This document shows, piece by piece, positions 8,965-17,687 of a stretch of DNA of 49,317 nt. This stretch comes from Deltaproteobacteria bacterium (GTDB lineage Bacteria > Desulfobacterota > GWC2-55-46 > UBA9637 > GWC2-42-11), in the NCBI GenBank assembly GCA_016223005.1, contig JACRPW010000001.1:1-49317 (forward strand). Reading direction: 5' to 3'. A program made the position numbers and the translations under genes. Every line of letters starts with the position of its first letter. The stretch's first letter is position 1. Below the pieces are notes generated by a model, which was not told the origin of the DNA, made no database searches, and saw only the letters and a list, made by a program, of their open reading frames with translations.

Positions 8965-9040
8965 AATTACGAATTAAAAATTATGAATTACGAATTGAGG
9001 TAGATCTGGTTTTTAATTTCTAATTCCTAATTCGTAATTT
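8965..9040. repeat. Two-armed 7-nt repeat upstream of amrS
   Basis: Arm one (8965-8999) reads AATTACG, AATTAAA, AATTATG, AATTACG, AATTGAG. Arm two (9010-9037) reads TTTTTAA, TTTCTAA, TTCCTAA, TTCGTAA. The arms are inverted complements (TTACGAA against TTCGTAA) separated by about ten bases, so the whole can fold as a long imperfect hairpin. It fills the whole gap between the BCAM0308-like gene and amrS. Confidence 0.75.
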
Positions 9041-9043
9041 CTG

Positions 9044-9547
9044 TTATCTACTCCACACCACCCTTGTTACCCTGTCTTGTGTCATTTTGATTATAAGTTC
9101 ACCATGACATGCCTTATGCACCTTTTTACCGATGCGCTGTGCAAGTTTCTCATGGGTCGTTGTGATTTCAATAACCTTGCCGCTGTCCTTGATTTCAATA
9201 ATCCTTTCCAAAGGATTTAACCCCTTTGCCCTTTCTTCCTCGTTTTTTATAAGATTCAGGATATCATTTTTATGTTCTTTCAGATAATCCCCCTTCAAAG
9301 TTACAAACCCTTCAGCATACCCATCCCTTATCTTCTGACACGCAGGACAAAGAACCATGATGGTCTTTTTGTGGTCTCTCTTTTTCATGTAAAGTTTCTC
9401 ATCAAATGACCACCTTTTGTTATTATATATAGCATGGCAGTTTTTGCACAATGCCATGTCATGCTGACCCCATTTTGGGAGATAGGGGTCTTTGCAGGTA
9501 TCAATTGCCTTTTTTGTAACCTTTTGTGCAGATTTTTTTACCTTCAC
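9044..9547 (-). CDS. BCAM0308-like zinc-finger protein
   Basis: A 167-residue protein with two cysteine pairs (CKNC at about 34-37 and CPAC at about 64-67 of this start) and a C-terminal ITTTHEKLAQRIGKKV...VVWSR segment. This order matches the uncharacterised BCAM0308 family, which looks like an NMD3-related zinc-binding fold. I chose the GTG at 9547 because AAAGGAGG lies nine bases upstream. A longer ATG start at 9598 has no such site and adds an unconserved tail. Function unknown. Confidence 0.7.
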   Translation of the reverse strand: MKVKKSAQKVTKKAIDTCKDPYLPKWGQHDMALCKNCHAIYNNKRWSFDEKLYMKKRDHKKTIMVLCPACQKIRDGYAEGFVTLKGDYLKEHKNDILNLIKNEEERAKGLNPLERIIEIKDSGKVIEITTTHEKLAQRIGKKVHKACHGELIIKMTQDRVTRVVWSR

Positions 9548-9634
9548 TTTATTGTGCCTCCTTTGAATAATATTTTCAGTTGAATAACAATTTAACATTA
9601 TTGCAAATATTTAGCCATAAGAAATCACTACCGT

Positions 9635-9707
9635 AAAATAGCGATTAAAAACCTCGCTATTTTAATTCAGCGGGAACTCCCCGCCTGTAAAGGCAGGTTT
9701 CCCCAAA
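9635..9707. repeat. Cluster of hairpins between divergent genes
   Basis: AAAATAGCGA at 9635-9644 pairs perfectly with TCGCTATTTT at 9654-9663. GCGGG at 9670-9674 pairs with CCCGC at 9680-9684, and CCTG/CAGG pairs follow. Because the genes on both sides point away from it, it is not a terminator; a dispersed palindromic element is more likely. The remaining bases up to 9824 hold no gene I can recognise. Confidence 0.5.
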
Positions 9708-9824
9708 AATCAATGTCTATTTTTGGTCACTATCATGAATTGCTGGAAAAATCACTGCTGGCTCTAACAGGACACACAGCCCGATGTTGACTTTTGGCGC
9801 ATACTCTGTTAATTTTAGTCCAAT

Positions 9825-10115
9825 ATGGCTTTTATAAATGAAAATAATAAGGGTTACCTATATCTCCTCTCTGTATTTGTAATCTTTATGATATTTTTGA
9901 CAGTATTCAGTGATAAAGGGCTGATAAAAATATATCACCTCTCCAAAGAAAGGGACAACATACGGATAAACAATGCAATAATAAATGTAGAAAATGAAAA
10001 TTTAAAAAACGAAATAAACAGGCTTAAGACAGATAAGAGATACATAGAAGAAGTTGCCCGCAAAGAACTCGGTATGGTAAGACCATCGGATATTATTTAC
10101 CAGTTTGAAAAATAG
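9825..10115 (+). CDS. ftsB: FtsB/DivIC-family septum formation initiator
   Basis: A 96-residue bitopic protein with a short cytoplasmic N-terminus, one membrane helix at about 11-29, a leucine/asparagine-rich coiled coil at about 38-70 (ENENLKNEINRLKTD) and the family's closing pattern ARKELGMVRPSDIIY. FtsB joins FtsL and FtsQ in the divisome. It is six bases upstream of the nitrilase-family gene and in the same direction. In many genomes ftsB instead follows eno, which is not seen here. Confidence 0.8.
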   Translation: MAFINENNKGYLYLLSVFVIFMIFLTVFSDKGLIKIYHLSKERDNIRINNAIINVENENLKNEINRLKTDKRYIEEVARKELGMVRPSDIIYQFEK

Positions 10116-10121
10116 AGGACT

Positions 10122-10940
10122 ATGCTAAAAATCGCAGGCATACAATTAATTACAAATGAAGATAAAGATAGTAACATTGAAAAGGCAAAGAACCTTGTGG
10201 GAGTGGCTTCTGATAAAGGGGCAAAGATTATCTGCCTCCCTGAACTCTTTAATACCCGCTGGTTTCCCAGAGATATAAACCCTGACAATTTCAAACTTGC
10301 AGAAGACGAGGCAGGACATACCTTGAATGTAATGAAGGATACTGCCAGAAGAAAAAAGGTTGTTCTTGTATGTCCGATATTTGAAAAAGACGGAGATGAT
10401 TACTATAACACTGCCTTTGTCATAGACGAACATGGCGAGGTTATTGGAAAATACAGGAAGGTTCATGTCCCGCAGCTGCCGTTCTGGGAAGAAAGGTCTT
10501 ATTTCAAGCCGGGCAATCTCGGCTTTCCTGTATTTGATACAAAATATGCAAAGGTAGGCATCCAGATATGCTGGGATAATTTTTTCCCTGAGGGTTCAAG
10601 GATACTCGCCTTGAAAGGTGCCGAGATTATATTTGCACCAACAGCCTCGGCATTCAGTCACTCCCATGAACGATGGGAAAGGGCAATGGCAGTAAATGCC
10701 CACATGAACGGCATATTTATATTCAGGCTCAACCGAATAGGCAGAGAGTCCCGTCAGGAATTTTATGGAAGGAGTTTTTGCGTCGGACCAGATGGAGAGT
10801 TTATTGACAAGCCTTCTGGACAATCTGACGGTGTTGTAATAGTCAGTATAAATCTTAAGGCAATAGATGTCATAAGACAGGACTGGGCATTCTTTAAAGA
10901 CAGAAGACCCGACCAGTATGGAGAAATAATAAAAAAATGA
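10122..10940 (+). CDS. Carbon-nitrogen hydrolase (N-carbamoylputrescine amidase-like)
   Basis: A 272-residue nitrilase-superfamily amidase. The catalytic triad can be read as Glu41 in CLPELFNTRW, Lys113 in GKYRKVHVP and Cys150 in GIQICWDNFFPEG. The FNTRWFP and PFWEERSYFKPG surroundings are closest to the N-carbamoylputrescine amidase (AguB) and beta-ureidopropionase branch, which release ammonia and CO2 from N-carbamoyl amines. No polyamine gene is adjacent, so the substrate is not settled. Confidence 0.85.
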   Translation: MLKIAGIQLITNEDKDSNIEKAKNLVGVASDKGAKIICLPELFNTRWFPRDINPDNFKLAEDEAGHTLNVMKDTARRKKVVLVCPIFEKDGDDYYNTAFVIDEHGEVIGKYRKVHVPQLPFWEERSYFKPGNLGFPVFDTKYAKVGIQICWDNFFPEGSRILALKGAEIIFAPTASAFSHSHERWERAMAVNAHMNGIFIFRLNRIGRESRQEFYGRSFCVGPDGEFIDKPSGQSDGVVIVSINLKAIDVIRQDWAFFKDRRPDQYGEIIKK

Positions 10941-11003
10941 AAAGCGAAAGGTGAAAAGTGAAAAACTAATGCACCTTCGTTTTTTGCTTTACACTTTACA
11001 CCA
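10939..11003. repeat. Two-armed 7-nt repeat directly before argS
   Basis: Arm one reads GAAAAGC, GAAAGGT, GAAAAGT, GAAAAAC (10939-10966). Arm two reads GCTTTAC, ACTTTAC, ACC (10986-11002), the inverted complement. It fills the gap between the nitrilase-family stop and the argS ATG, so argS has no standard ribosome-binding site within it. Confidence 0.7.
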
Positions 11004-11005
11004 AA

Positions 11006-12694
11006 ATGAAAGATACCATCACAAACATTATAAAAAACACCCTTGATATTTGTAAAAATAAGGGCTTACTTACCATAGAAGAAATTCCCCCTATAATCAT
11101 TGAAAGACCAAAGAGAGAAGAGTTCGGAGACTTCTCTACAAATGCTGCAATGCTTATTGCATCAAAAGAGGGCGAGCCTCCCCGCAAGATAGCGGAGATA
11201 ATAACTAGAGAGATAAGGGATGAAGGAAAGATTATCAAAAAGGTTGATATTGCAGGACCGGGCTTTATAAATATATTTGTTGAAAAAGGGCAGTGGCTTA
11301 AATCTTTAAAAGATATAGCAGTAATTGGGAATAGATATGGACAGACTAACATTGGAAAAGGCAAAAAGGTTCAGATAGAGTTTGTCAGTGCAAATCCAAC
11401 TGGACCGCTTCACATAGGACATGCAAGGGGCGCTGCTGTAGGAGATGCGCTTGCAAATATCCTTGAGTCTGTTGGCTATGATGTATTCAAAGAATTCTAT
11501 ATTAATGACAGGGGCAGGCAGATAGAAACTCTGGGCAGGTCTTGCTATATTCGTTACAAACAACTCCTTGGTGAAAAGGCTTCAATGCCGGAAGACTTTT
11601 ACAGGGGTGAATACATAAAAGATATTGCCCGTGATTTAGTCTCAAAGTATGGCAGCAAATACTCTGGGGACAGATTTAAAATCTGTCCCCAAACACCTGA
11701 ACCAGTGCAAGAGATTGCTAGATTTGCCAAATCTATTCTTTTGAACCATATCAGAAAAGACCTTGAGGATTTTGGCGTAACATTTAATAATTGGTTCAGC
11801 GAAAGCGGCCTTTATGAAAAAGGGTTTGTGGATAAGACAATAGACGAACTCAGAAAAAAAAGGGTTGTGTTTGAGCAGGACGGCGCAGCATGGTTTAAGA
11901 CAACTGATTTTGATGATGACAAGGACAGGGTTTTAGAGAAGGCGGACGGCGAAAAAACATATTTTGCATCTGATGCTGCATATCATCTGGATAAAATAAA
12001 CAGGAAGTTTGATACAATAATCAATATCTGGGGCGCTGACCATCACGGGTATGAGGCAAGGATACGGGCAGTGTTTAAGGCAATGGGATATGATGATAAG
12101 GAGATGCTGAAAATCATCTTTGTTCAACTGGTCTCTCTTTTAAGAAACGGTGTAAATGTGCCAATGGGTAAAAGGGAAGGCGATTTTGTAACACTGCGGC
12201 AGGTTCTTGATGAGGTCGGCAGGGATGCATGCAGGTTTTTCTTTCTGATGAGAAAATCCGATGCCCATCTTGAATTTGACCTTGAACTTGCAAAAAAACA
12301 GGCGCCTGAAAATCCTGTATTCTATGTCCAGTATGCCTATGCAAGGATATGCAGCATAATAAAACATGCAAAGGAAAATAATGTTGAATGCCCTTGCTCT
12401 GAAGATGTAGATTTAAGCCTTTTAAATCAGGATGAGGAACTAACCATTATCAAAACCCTTGTAAGTTTCCCTGATGTCCTTGAAACCTGCGCAGTATCCC
12501 TTGAACCCCATAAACTTACATTCTATCTGCAGGAATTGGCAGGGATCTTTCATCCGTACTATAATAAAAACAGGGTTGTTTCTCCGGATAATATCCCTTT
12601 AAGCAAGTCAAGGCTGTTTCTCTGTAATGCTGTAAAGACAGTAATAAAAAATGGACTTTCCATCCTAAAGGTCTCTGCACCGGATGTTATGTAA
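11006..12694 (+). CDS. argS: Arginine--tRNA ligase
   Basis: Class I arginyl-tRNA synthetase, 562 residues, normal length. The HIGH motif appears in GPLHIGHARGAAVGD (about 132-146). The KMSKS counterpart is VPMGKREGDFVTL (about 385-397). The C-terminal anticodon-binding helices follow (NPVFYVQYAYARI). A perfect 27-base palindrome at 11665-11691 is inside the gene and adds nine in-frame codons, giving GDRFKICP near residue 221, in a region between conserved blocks. The gene begins right after a heptamer repeat and is followed by rsmB. Confidence 0.95.
   Translation: MKDTITNIIKNTLDICKNKGLLTIEEIPPIIIERPKREEFGDFSTNAAMLIASKEGEPPRKIAEIITREIRDEGKIIKKVDIAGPGFINIFVEKGQWLKSLKDIAVIGNRYGQTNIGKGKKVQIEFVSANPTGPLHIGHARGAAVGDALANILESVGYDVFKEFYINDRGRQIETLGRSCYIRYKQLLGEKASMPEDFYRGEYIKDIARDLVSKYGSKYSGDRFKICPQTPEPVQEIARFAKSILLNHIRKDLEDFGVTFNNWFSESGLYEKGFVDKTIDELRKKRVVFEQDGAAWFKTTDFDDDKDRVLEKADGEKTYFASDAAYHLDKINRKFDTIINIWGADHHGYEARIRAVFKAMGYDDKEMLKIIFVQLVSLLRNGVNVPMGKREGDFVTLRQVLDEVGRDACRFFFLMRKSDAHLEFDLELAKKQAPENPVFYVQYAYARICSIIKHAKENNVECPCSEDVDLSLLNQDEELTIIKTLVSFPDVLETCAVSLEPHKLTFYLQELAGIFHPYYNKNRVVSPDNIPLSKSRLFLCNAVKTVIKNGLSILKVSAPDVM
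11665..11691. repeat. 27-base perfect palindrome within argS
   Basis: TGGGGACAGATTT at 11665-11677 and AAATCTGTCCCCA at 11679-11691 are exact reverse complements around a single A. GGGGACAG...CTGTCCCC palindromes are common extragenic repeats, often near Y1/RAYT transposases; that family link is from memory. No such transposase gene is in the window. Its 27 bases equal nine codons, so the argS frame survives. Confidence 0.85.
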
Positions 12695-12714
12695 TATACT
12701 ATCCCACACCATTC

Positions 12715-14046
12715 ATGCAAGTAAACCCTGCCAGAAAGATTGCCCTTAATATCCTCATAAGGATAGGGTTAGAAGACTCTTTTGCTGACATACTGCTGGC
12801 TAATGAACTTGAAAAGGGCAGCCTCTCACAATTAGATAAATCCCTTACAACAGAACTTGTCTATGGTGTCCTACGATGGAGACTCAAGATAGACTGGATT
12901 ATCAACCAATTTTCAAAAATCAAGACAAAGAAGATGGAGCATACTGTCCTGAACGCGATAAGGCTTGGTGTTTATCAACTTCTCTTTCTTACAAAGATAC
13001 CTGCCTCTGCTGCAATAGATGAGTCTGTTAAACTTGTTAAAAAAAGCTGCACAAAGAAATCGGGATTTATAAATGCTGTTTTAAGAAGGATTGACGCTGA
13101 AAGAAAGGATATAATATTTCCCAATATCAAAATAGAGCCTATAAAATATGTTTCTGTTGTATTTAGCCACCCTGATTGGCTTATTGAAAGATGGATTACC
13201 AGATACGACGTTGCACAGACAATAAAAATTTGTCAGGCAAATAATCAGATACCTCCGGTTGTTGTGCGGGTCAACACATTAAAAACAACAAGAGATGACT
13301 TCTTAAAAAGACTTGCAGATCACGGCATAGATGCAGAAAAGACAAGATATTCTCCTGACGGTGTAATTGTAGGCAGGGGTTTTTATCCGCAGATGGAAAT
13401 GCTGCCGCAGGAACTCTTTTATATTCAGGATGAGGCATCTCAAATGGTTTCGTATCTCCTTGCACCAAAACCCGGAGAGGGTATCCTTGATACCTGTGCT
13501 GCACCGGGCAGCAAGACAACACACATGGCACAGATGCTCAATAATAAAGGATGTATCTATGCAATGGACATCCATAAATCAAGGCTGGAAACAATCTCAC
13601 AAACCTGCAAAAGATTGGGCATAAATATTGTAAAAACATTTTTGAGTGATGGAACTAAAGATTTGCAATTTGTTCCCCAAAACGGTTTTGACGCCGTCTT
13701 GATAGATGCGCCATGCTCAGGTCTGGGTGTGCTCCGCAGAAACCCTGATGCAAAATGGAAGAAACCTGACATGAATGGGTTGACCAGATTACAGAAAGGG
13801 ATTTTGGAAAACCTTTCCAGATATGTAAAAAAGGGCGGAAGACTTATATATTCAACATGCACAACCGAACCAGAGGAAAATGAAGAAGTTATATATGGGT
13901 TTCTTAAAGCCCACACTGAATTTAAACTTACAAATGCAAAAATGTTTTTGTCGGATACCATTGTTGATGAAAACGGTTTTTTGAGGACATCTTCACATAA
14001 ACATAATATGGATGGGTTTTTCGGGGCAAGGATGGAGAGGATATGA
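12715..14046 (+). CDS. rsmB: 16S rRNA (cytosine-967-C5)-methyltransferase RsmB
   Basis: A 443-residue RsmB (Sun/Fmu). An N-terminal NusB-like RNA-binding domain (about 1-140) is followed by an RNA-binding linker and a Rossmann methyltransferase domain. The SAM site is DTCAAPGSKTTHMAQ (about 259-273). The two catalytic cysteines are Cys334 in DAPCSGLG and Cys382 in YSTCTTEPEEN. It starts 20 bases after argS without a clear ribosome-binding site and is convergent with thrC. Confidence 0.94.
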   Translation: MQVNPARKIALNILIRIGLEDSFADILLANELEKGSLSQLDKSLTTELVYGVLRWRLKIDWIINQFSKIKTKKMEHTVLNAIRLGVYQLLFLTKIPASAAIDESVKLVKKSCTKKSGFINAVLRRIDAERKDIIFPNIKIEPIKYVSVVFSHPDWLIERWITRYDVAQTIKICQANNQIPPVVVRVNTLKTTRDDFLKRLADHGIDAEKTRYSPDGVIVGRGFYPQMEMLPQELFYIQDEASQMVSYLLAPKPGEGILDTCAAPGSKTTHMAQMLNNKGCIYAMDIHKSRLETISQTCKRLGINIVKTFLSDGTKDLQFVPQNGFDAVLIDAPCSGLGVLRRNPDAKWKKPDMNGLTRLQKGILENLSRYVKKGGRLIYSTCTTEPEENEEVIYGFLKAHTEFKLTNAKMFLSDTIVDENGFLRTSSHKHNMDGFFGARMERI

Positions 14047-14078
14047 ACCAATGTGGTTTTATTAGTGCATAATTTGGG

Positions 14079-15131
14079 TTAAAACCCCAACACCTTAACA
14101 ACCTTTTTCAAATTAGGCGGAAGTGTAATCGGTTTATCAGATGATTTAATTGCTGTATCAGGGTCTTTTAAGCCGTGTCCTGTAAGTGTGCATACAATTG
14201 TATCGCCGTTTTTAAATATGCCCTTTCTGTGCATCTTGATTACACCTGCCAAAGATGCGGCAGATGCAGGTTCTGCAAATACCCCTTCCCTTGAGGCAAG
14301 GAGTTTATATGCATAAATGATTTCATCATCAGAGACCATATCAATCACGCCCCTTGATTCATCCCTTGACTTTACGGCATTCTGCCAACTTGACGGATTG
14401 CCAATCCTTATTGCGGATGCAACAGTCTCAGGCTTTTTAATGGGATGTCCAAGGACAATGGGCGCTGCACCTTCTGCCTGAAAGCCGAACATCTTTGGAA
14501 GGGTTTTTGTAATACCTTTTTCTTTGAACTCCTTATACCCATTCCAGTATGCAGTTATATTGCCTGCATTCCCAACAGGCAGGAAATGGTATATCGGCGC
14601 AAAACCGAGATAATTACATATCTCAAACGATGCTGTCTTCTGTCCTTCAAGCCTGAACGGGTTTATGGAATTTACAAGGGTTACAGGATATGTCTTTGAG
14701 ATTTCTCTTACGATAGTCAGCGCATCATCAAAATTTCCTTCAATCTGGATCACCTCTGCACCGTGCATCATTGCCTGAGAAAGTTTGCCAAGCGCAATCA
14801 TCCCTTCAGGTATAAGGACATATGCGCGAAGCCCGCCTCTTGCTGCATACGCTGCAGCAGACGCAGATGTATTCCCAGTGGAGGCGCATATAACAGCGTG
14901 AGAGCCTGATTCCTTTGCCTTTGACACAGCCATTGTCATGCCCCTGTCCTTAAAAGAACCGGTCGGGTTTACACCCTCATATTTCAGGAACATCTTGAGA
15001 TTCCCGATAATATCTGTAAGGTTATTAGCCTCAATCAAGGGGGTATTCCCTTCATTAAGTGTAACAATCGCATCGTCCTTTATATCAGGCAGATATTCCC
15101 TGAATGCCTTTATGACACCATTCCATCTCAT
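14079..15131 (-). CDS. thrC: Threonine synthase
   Basis: A fold-type II PLP enzyme of 350 residues that converts O-phospho-L-homoserine to threonine. The PLP lysine is Lys61 in NPTGSFKDRGM. The phosphate-binding SxGNT loop is CASTGNTSASAAAYA, and TLTGHGLKDPD is typical of the short thrC class. It lies last in the alaC...hom-thrC series, 70 bases after hom. That gap, together with the end of hom, is filled by an inverted repeat. Confidence 0.94.
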   Translation of the reverse strand: MRWNGVIKAFREYLPDIKDDAIVTLNEGNTPLIEANNLTDIIGNLKMFLKYEGVNPTGSFKDRGMTMAVSKAKESGSHAVICASTGNTSASAAAYAARGGLRAYVLIPEGMIALGKLSQAMMHGAEVIQIEGNFDDALTIVREISKTYPVTLVNSINPFRLEGQKTASFEICNYLGFAPIYHFLPVGNAGNITAYWNGYKEFKEKGITKTLPKMFGFQAEGAAPIVLGHPIKKPETVASAIRIGNPSSWQNAVKSRDESRGVIDMVSDDEIIYAYKLLASREGVFAEPASAASLAGVIKMHRKGIFKNGDTIVCTLTGHGLKDPDTAIKSSDKPITLPPNLKKVVKVLGF

Positions 15132-15154
15132 AATGAACTCCTAGTGTAAAGAAT

Positions 15155-15232
15155 TGTAACTCAAGGCTTTAGCCTTGACATCAAACCCCTGATAAAAACA
15201 TTCAGGGGCAGGCTCTAAAGGTTTGAGTTACA
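15155..15232. repeat. Inverted repeat between hom and thrC
   Basis: TGTAACTCAA at 15155-15164 and TTGAGTTACA at 15223-15232 are exact inverted ends. Inside are the palindrome AAGGCTTTAGCCTT (15164-15177) and the stem CCCCTGA/TCAGGGG (15186-15192 with 15202-15208). The element contains the hom stop codon, so part of the Hom C-terminus is repeat-encoded. It has the form of a non-autonomous palindromic element. Confidence 0.7.
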
Positions 15233-16581
15233 GTTTTTGTCATAAGTCTTAATGTCTTATGTCTTGAGTCTAATCTATTCTTCTCTTCAATCCTTAAGTA
15301 AACTGTCTTGTCCAGTGTAATATCAAGTTTATCAATCTCTGAAATTGCCTGCCTCATCTCTTTTTCTTTTGCATCATGCGTAACAACAACAAGAGGGACA
15401 GCGCCGCTTACTTTTCTGTCCTTCTGAACAACAGAGGATATGCTTATATTGTAACTTCCAAGCACACCTGATATTTTAGACAGCACCCCAGGCTTATCAA
15501 TAACAGAAAACCTTATATAATAAGGCATCTCCAGCAATTCCATATTCTTAATCTCCACCTTTCTTATTACAGACGGCATATAGGAAAGAGGAGATACCCT
15601 TGTCTTTATACCCATTCTCATATTCCTGCATATGTCAATTACATCAGAAACAACAGCGCTGCCTGTTGGGAGCATGCCCGCGCCTCTTCCGTAAAACATA
15701 ACAGAGCCGACTGCATTGCCTTTAAGCAGGATTGCATTGAACACACCGTCAACATTTGCCAATGGGTGATTGTCAGGGAGCATTGTCGGATGCACCCTTG
15801 CCTCAATCTTTCCAGCATCCTCTTTTGCAATTGCAAGCAGTTTTATGCGGTAGCCGAATTCCTTTGCAAATTTTATATCCAGCGGCGCAACCCTTGTGAT
15901 GCCTTCAATATATATGTCGTCAAGTTTTATATTCGTCCCGTATGCAAGGTTTATTAAAATTGCTAGTTTGTGGGCTGTGTCTATGCCTTCAATGTCATAG
16001 GTAGGGTCTGCCTCTGCATAACCCTTTTCCTGCGCCTTTTTTAAAACATCCTCAAACTTGCCCCCCTCATTTGTCATCTTGCTTAAGATATAGTTTGCCG
16101 TGCCGTTTATGATGCCGTAGATTGAGTTGATTTTATTTGCAGCAAGCCCTTCTTTAATTGATTTTATTATTGGTATGCCGCCGCCGACGCTTGCCTCAAA
16201 TCCAATATCAACACCATTTTTTACTGCCGCATTGAAGAGCTCCTCGCCATGCGTTGCAAGGAGCGCCTTGTTCGCAGTAACAACATTTTTCTTATTCTCA
16301 AGGGATTTAAGGATAAATTTCTTTGCAGGCTCAATACCTCCTACAAGTTCAATGACAATGGATATTTCAGGATCATTTATAACATCAAAGGCATCTGTCG
16401 TTAATATCCCCTTGTCAACAGGCACGCCCCTGTCCCTTTCAATATCCTTGTCAGCAATCCTTTTAAGCACAATCTCTGCGCCAAGTCTGTCTTGAATTGT
16501 TTTCGCATTTTCATGCAAAACCTTCACGACCCCTGCGCCCACTGTGCCGAAACCTATGAGACCTATGTTTATTTTTTGCAT
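15202..16581 (-). CDS. hom: Homoserine dehydrogenase
   Basis: A 459-residue monofunctional homoserine dehydrogenase with a C-terminal ACT domain. The NAD(P)-binding GLIGFGTVGAGVV is at about 7-19, VTANKALLA near 100, and the catalytic GIINGTANYIL and EADPTYDIEGIDTAHK segments follow. The ACT domain (about 360-430, RFSVIDKPGVLSKI) probably gives threonine feedback control. The last 25 or so residues, after YLRIEEK, have no match to the family and are encoded by a heptamer array and an inverted repeat. It is the second gene of the threonine branch, upstream of thrC. Confidence 0.94.
   Translation of the reverse strand: MQKINIGLIGFGTVGAGVVKVLHENAKTIQDRLGAEIVLKRIADKDIERDRGVPVDKGILTTDAFDVINDPEISIVIELVGGIEPAKKFILKSLENKKNVVTANKALLATHGEELFNAAVKNGVDIGFEASVGGGIPIIKSIKEGLAANKINSIYGIINGTANYILSKMTNEGGKFEDVLKKAQEKGYAEADPTYDIEGIDTAHKLAILINLAYGTNIKLDDIYIEGITRVAPLDIKFAKEFGYRIKLLAIAKEDAGKIEARVHPTMLPDNHPLANVDGVFNAILLKGNAVGSVMFYGRGAGMLPTGSAVVSDVIDICRNMRMGIKTRVSPLSYMPSVIRKVEIKNMELLEMPYYIRFSVIDKPGVLSKISGVLGSYNISISSVVQKDRKVSGAVPLVVVTHDAKEKEMRQAISEIDKLDITLDKTVYLRIEEKNRLDSRHKTLRLMTKTVTQTFRACP
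15239..15273. repeat. 7-nt tandem repeat at the 3' end of hom
   Basis: TAAGTCT, TAATGTC, TTATGTC and TTGAGTC keep a 7-base step across 15243-15270, with partial units on both sides. The stretch encodes the DSRHKTLRLMTK part of the unusual Hom tail. Confidence 0.6.
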
Positions 16582-16648
16582 GGTTGTTATTCTTTCCAGA
16601 AGGTATTTTTGATTTTGTATAATTTTGTTAAATATTCCTTACATGCCT

Positions 16649-17008
16649 TTAATATATCTTCTGCATGATTAAATCTTCTTGTGCAATATCCTCATCAATA
16701 TAACTTTCAAAGTCATAGTCGCCAGTTTGCCGTTCATTGAACAATTTTTCTATCATCTTTGTAAATACAGCAGGAAACTTTTTTGTTTTAACAAATTCCC
16801 TGTTAAACGCACCGATTGTCTGGCCATGCGATGAAAAATGCAAGTCCTTTGAAAGCAAAACAGCAGAGATTGCATGATAGACCGCATAATATGTGCGGGA
16901 GACAGAATCATCATATCTTTTATTGTCAAAATCTATATGGGCAGTTTTTAGTTTTTCATGTGCCTTTGAAAGCATTGCCTTTATAACATCAATATCGGCT
17001 GCCTTCAC
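16649..17008 (-). CDS. HEPN domain protein, probable toxin of a MNT-HEPN pair
   Basis: A 119-residue all-alpha HEPN protein. The RNase-type motif Rx4-6H is seen as Arg38...His45 in SRTYYAVYHAISA. HEPN proteins of this class are often ribonuclease toxins whose activity is blocked by a partner MNT nucleotidyltransferase that can AMPylate a tyrosine. The GTG start overlaps the TGA stop of the MNT gene (GTGA), so translation is coupled. The pair lies between alaC and hom. Toxicity is inference from the family. Confidence 0.8.
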   Translation of the reverse strand: MKAADIDVIKAMLSKAHEKLKTAHIDFDNKRYDDSVSRTYYAVYHAISAVLLSKDLHFSSHGQTIGAFNREFVKTKKFPAVFTKMIEKLFNERQTGDYDFESYIDEDIAQEDLIMQKIY

Positions 17009-17310
17009 AGTTCAACCCCCTCTTTTAATATATTCAAACCAATAGGGTATCTCTTTTTACTTTCCCATTCCTTTTCATCGCATACAATACATCCTACCAA
17101 TGCATAATACTTATTCATTATTTCAACACAGGCATCCAAAACAATCTCCTGAATCTTTTTCTCTCTCTTATCCACAATAATCAAGAAATCATAATCAGAA
17201 CCCTCTGTAAAATCACCTCTGGCATGAGAACCAAATAAAACTACCTTCTTTAAATGTCTTTTCAATTTGTTTTTGATAATTTCTGCAAAATTGTTAGTTA
17301 CCGTATCCAT
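17005..17310 (-). CDS. MNT-type nucleotidyltransferase, probable antitoxin
   Basis: A 101-residue minimal nucleotidyltransferase of the pol-beta superfamily. GSHARGDFTEGSDYDF (27-42) holds the GS motif and the Asp39-x-Asp41 metal ligands. It overlaps the HEPN gene by four bases, the usual arrangement of MntA-HepT toxin-antitoxin pairs. The bases between 17311 and 17486 hold no intact gene; a short open tail on the minus strand there could be an old gene remnant. Confidence 0.8.
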   Translation of the reverse strand: MDTVTNNFAEIIKNKLKRHLKKVVLFGSHARGDFTEGSDYDFLIIVDKREKKIQEIVLDACVEIMNKYYALVGCIVCDEKEWESKKRYPIGLNILKEGVEL

Positions 17311-17486
17311 GGGTTTAAAACCTCATTTTAGTCTGCCATTGCAGGCAAAGTCATTTTTAATGGTTGCTGGCACTATATGCTATTCTTTATAAATTAACTT
17401 TTCACCTTTTTTAAAAGCCATTGCCTGAACTCCTTTATCTTGGTGATATAGCGATTTGCAAACTCTTTTATTGCCTTTTTCCTGCT

Positions 17487-17687
17487 CTACACAGTTTCGT
17501 ATTGAAGAACCTTCATCTGTTCAGGTTTCACCCGCAGACTTAAATTAAGCATTTCAACACCCACTACTTTGCCTTCAGCGTTAAAATCCAGAATTACCCC
17601 CGGCTGCACCTCCTCTGATTCCACAATAGAAGATTCATCCAATCGAAAATAAAGGGCATCGTTTTCTTTGTCTACTTTTAACCTCAT
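17487..17687 (-). CDS. DUF2283 family protein
   Basis: A 66-residue protein with the DUF2283 pattern: DKENDALYFRL near the start, then a PGVILDFNAEGKVVGVEML core. It overlaps the upstream DUF4258 gene by four bases (ATGA). DUF2283 proteins are usually found right after DUF4258 proteins and are regarded as possible antitoxins. The biochemical function is not known. Confidence 0.75.
   Translation of the reverse strand: MRLKVDKENDALYFRLDESSIVESEEVQPGVILDFNAEGKVVGVEMLNLSLRVKPEQMKVLQYETV

Noticed and set aside
9635-9663. Rho-independent terminator
   Set aside because: Genes on both sides point away from it, so there is no transcript for it to end.
13557-14051. A 164-codon open frame antisense to rsmB
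   Set aside because: It mirrors the conserved methyltransferase domain; no start signal and no domain pattern.
17311-17486. A third toxin-antitoxin-type gene
   Set aside because: Only a short open tail with no start and no recognisable domain; at most a remnant.
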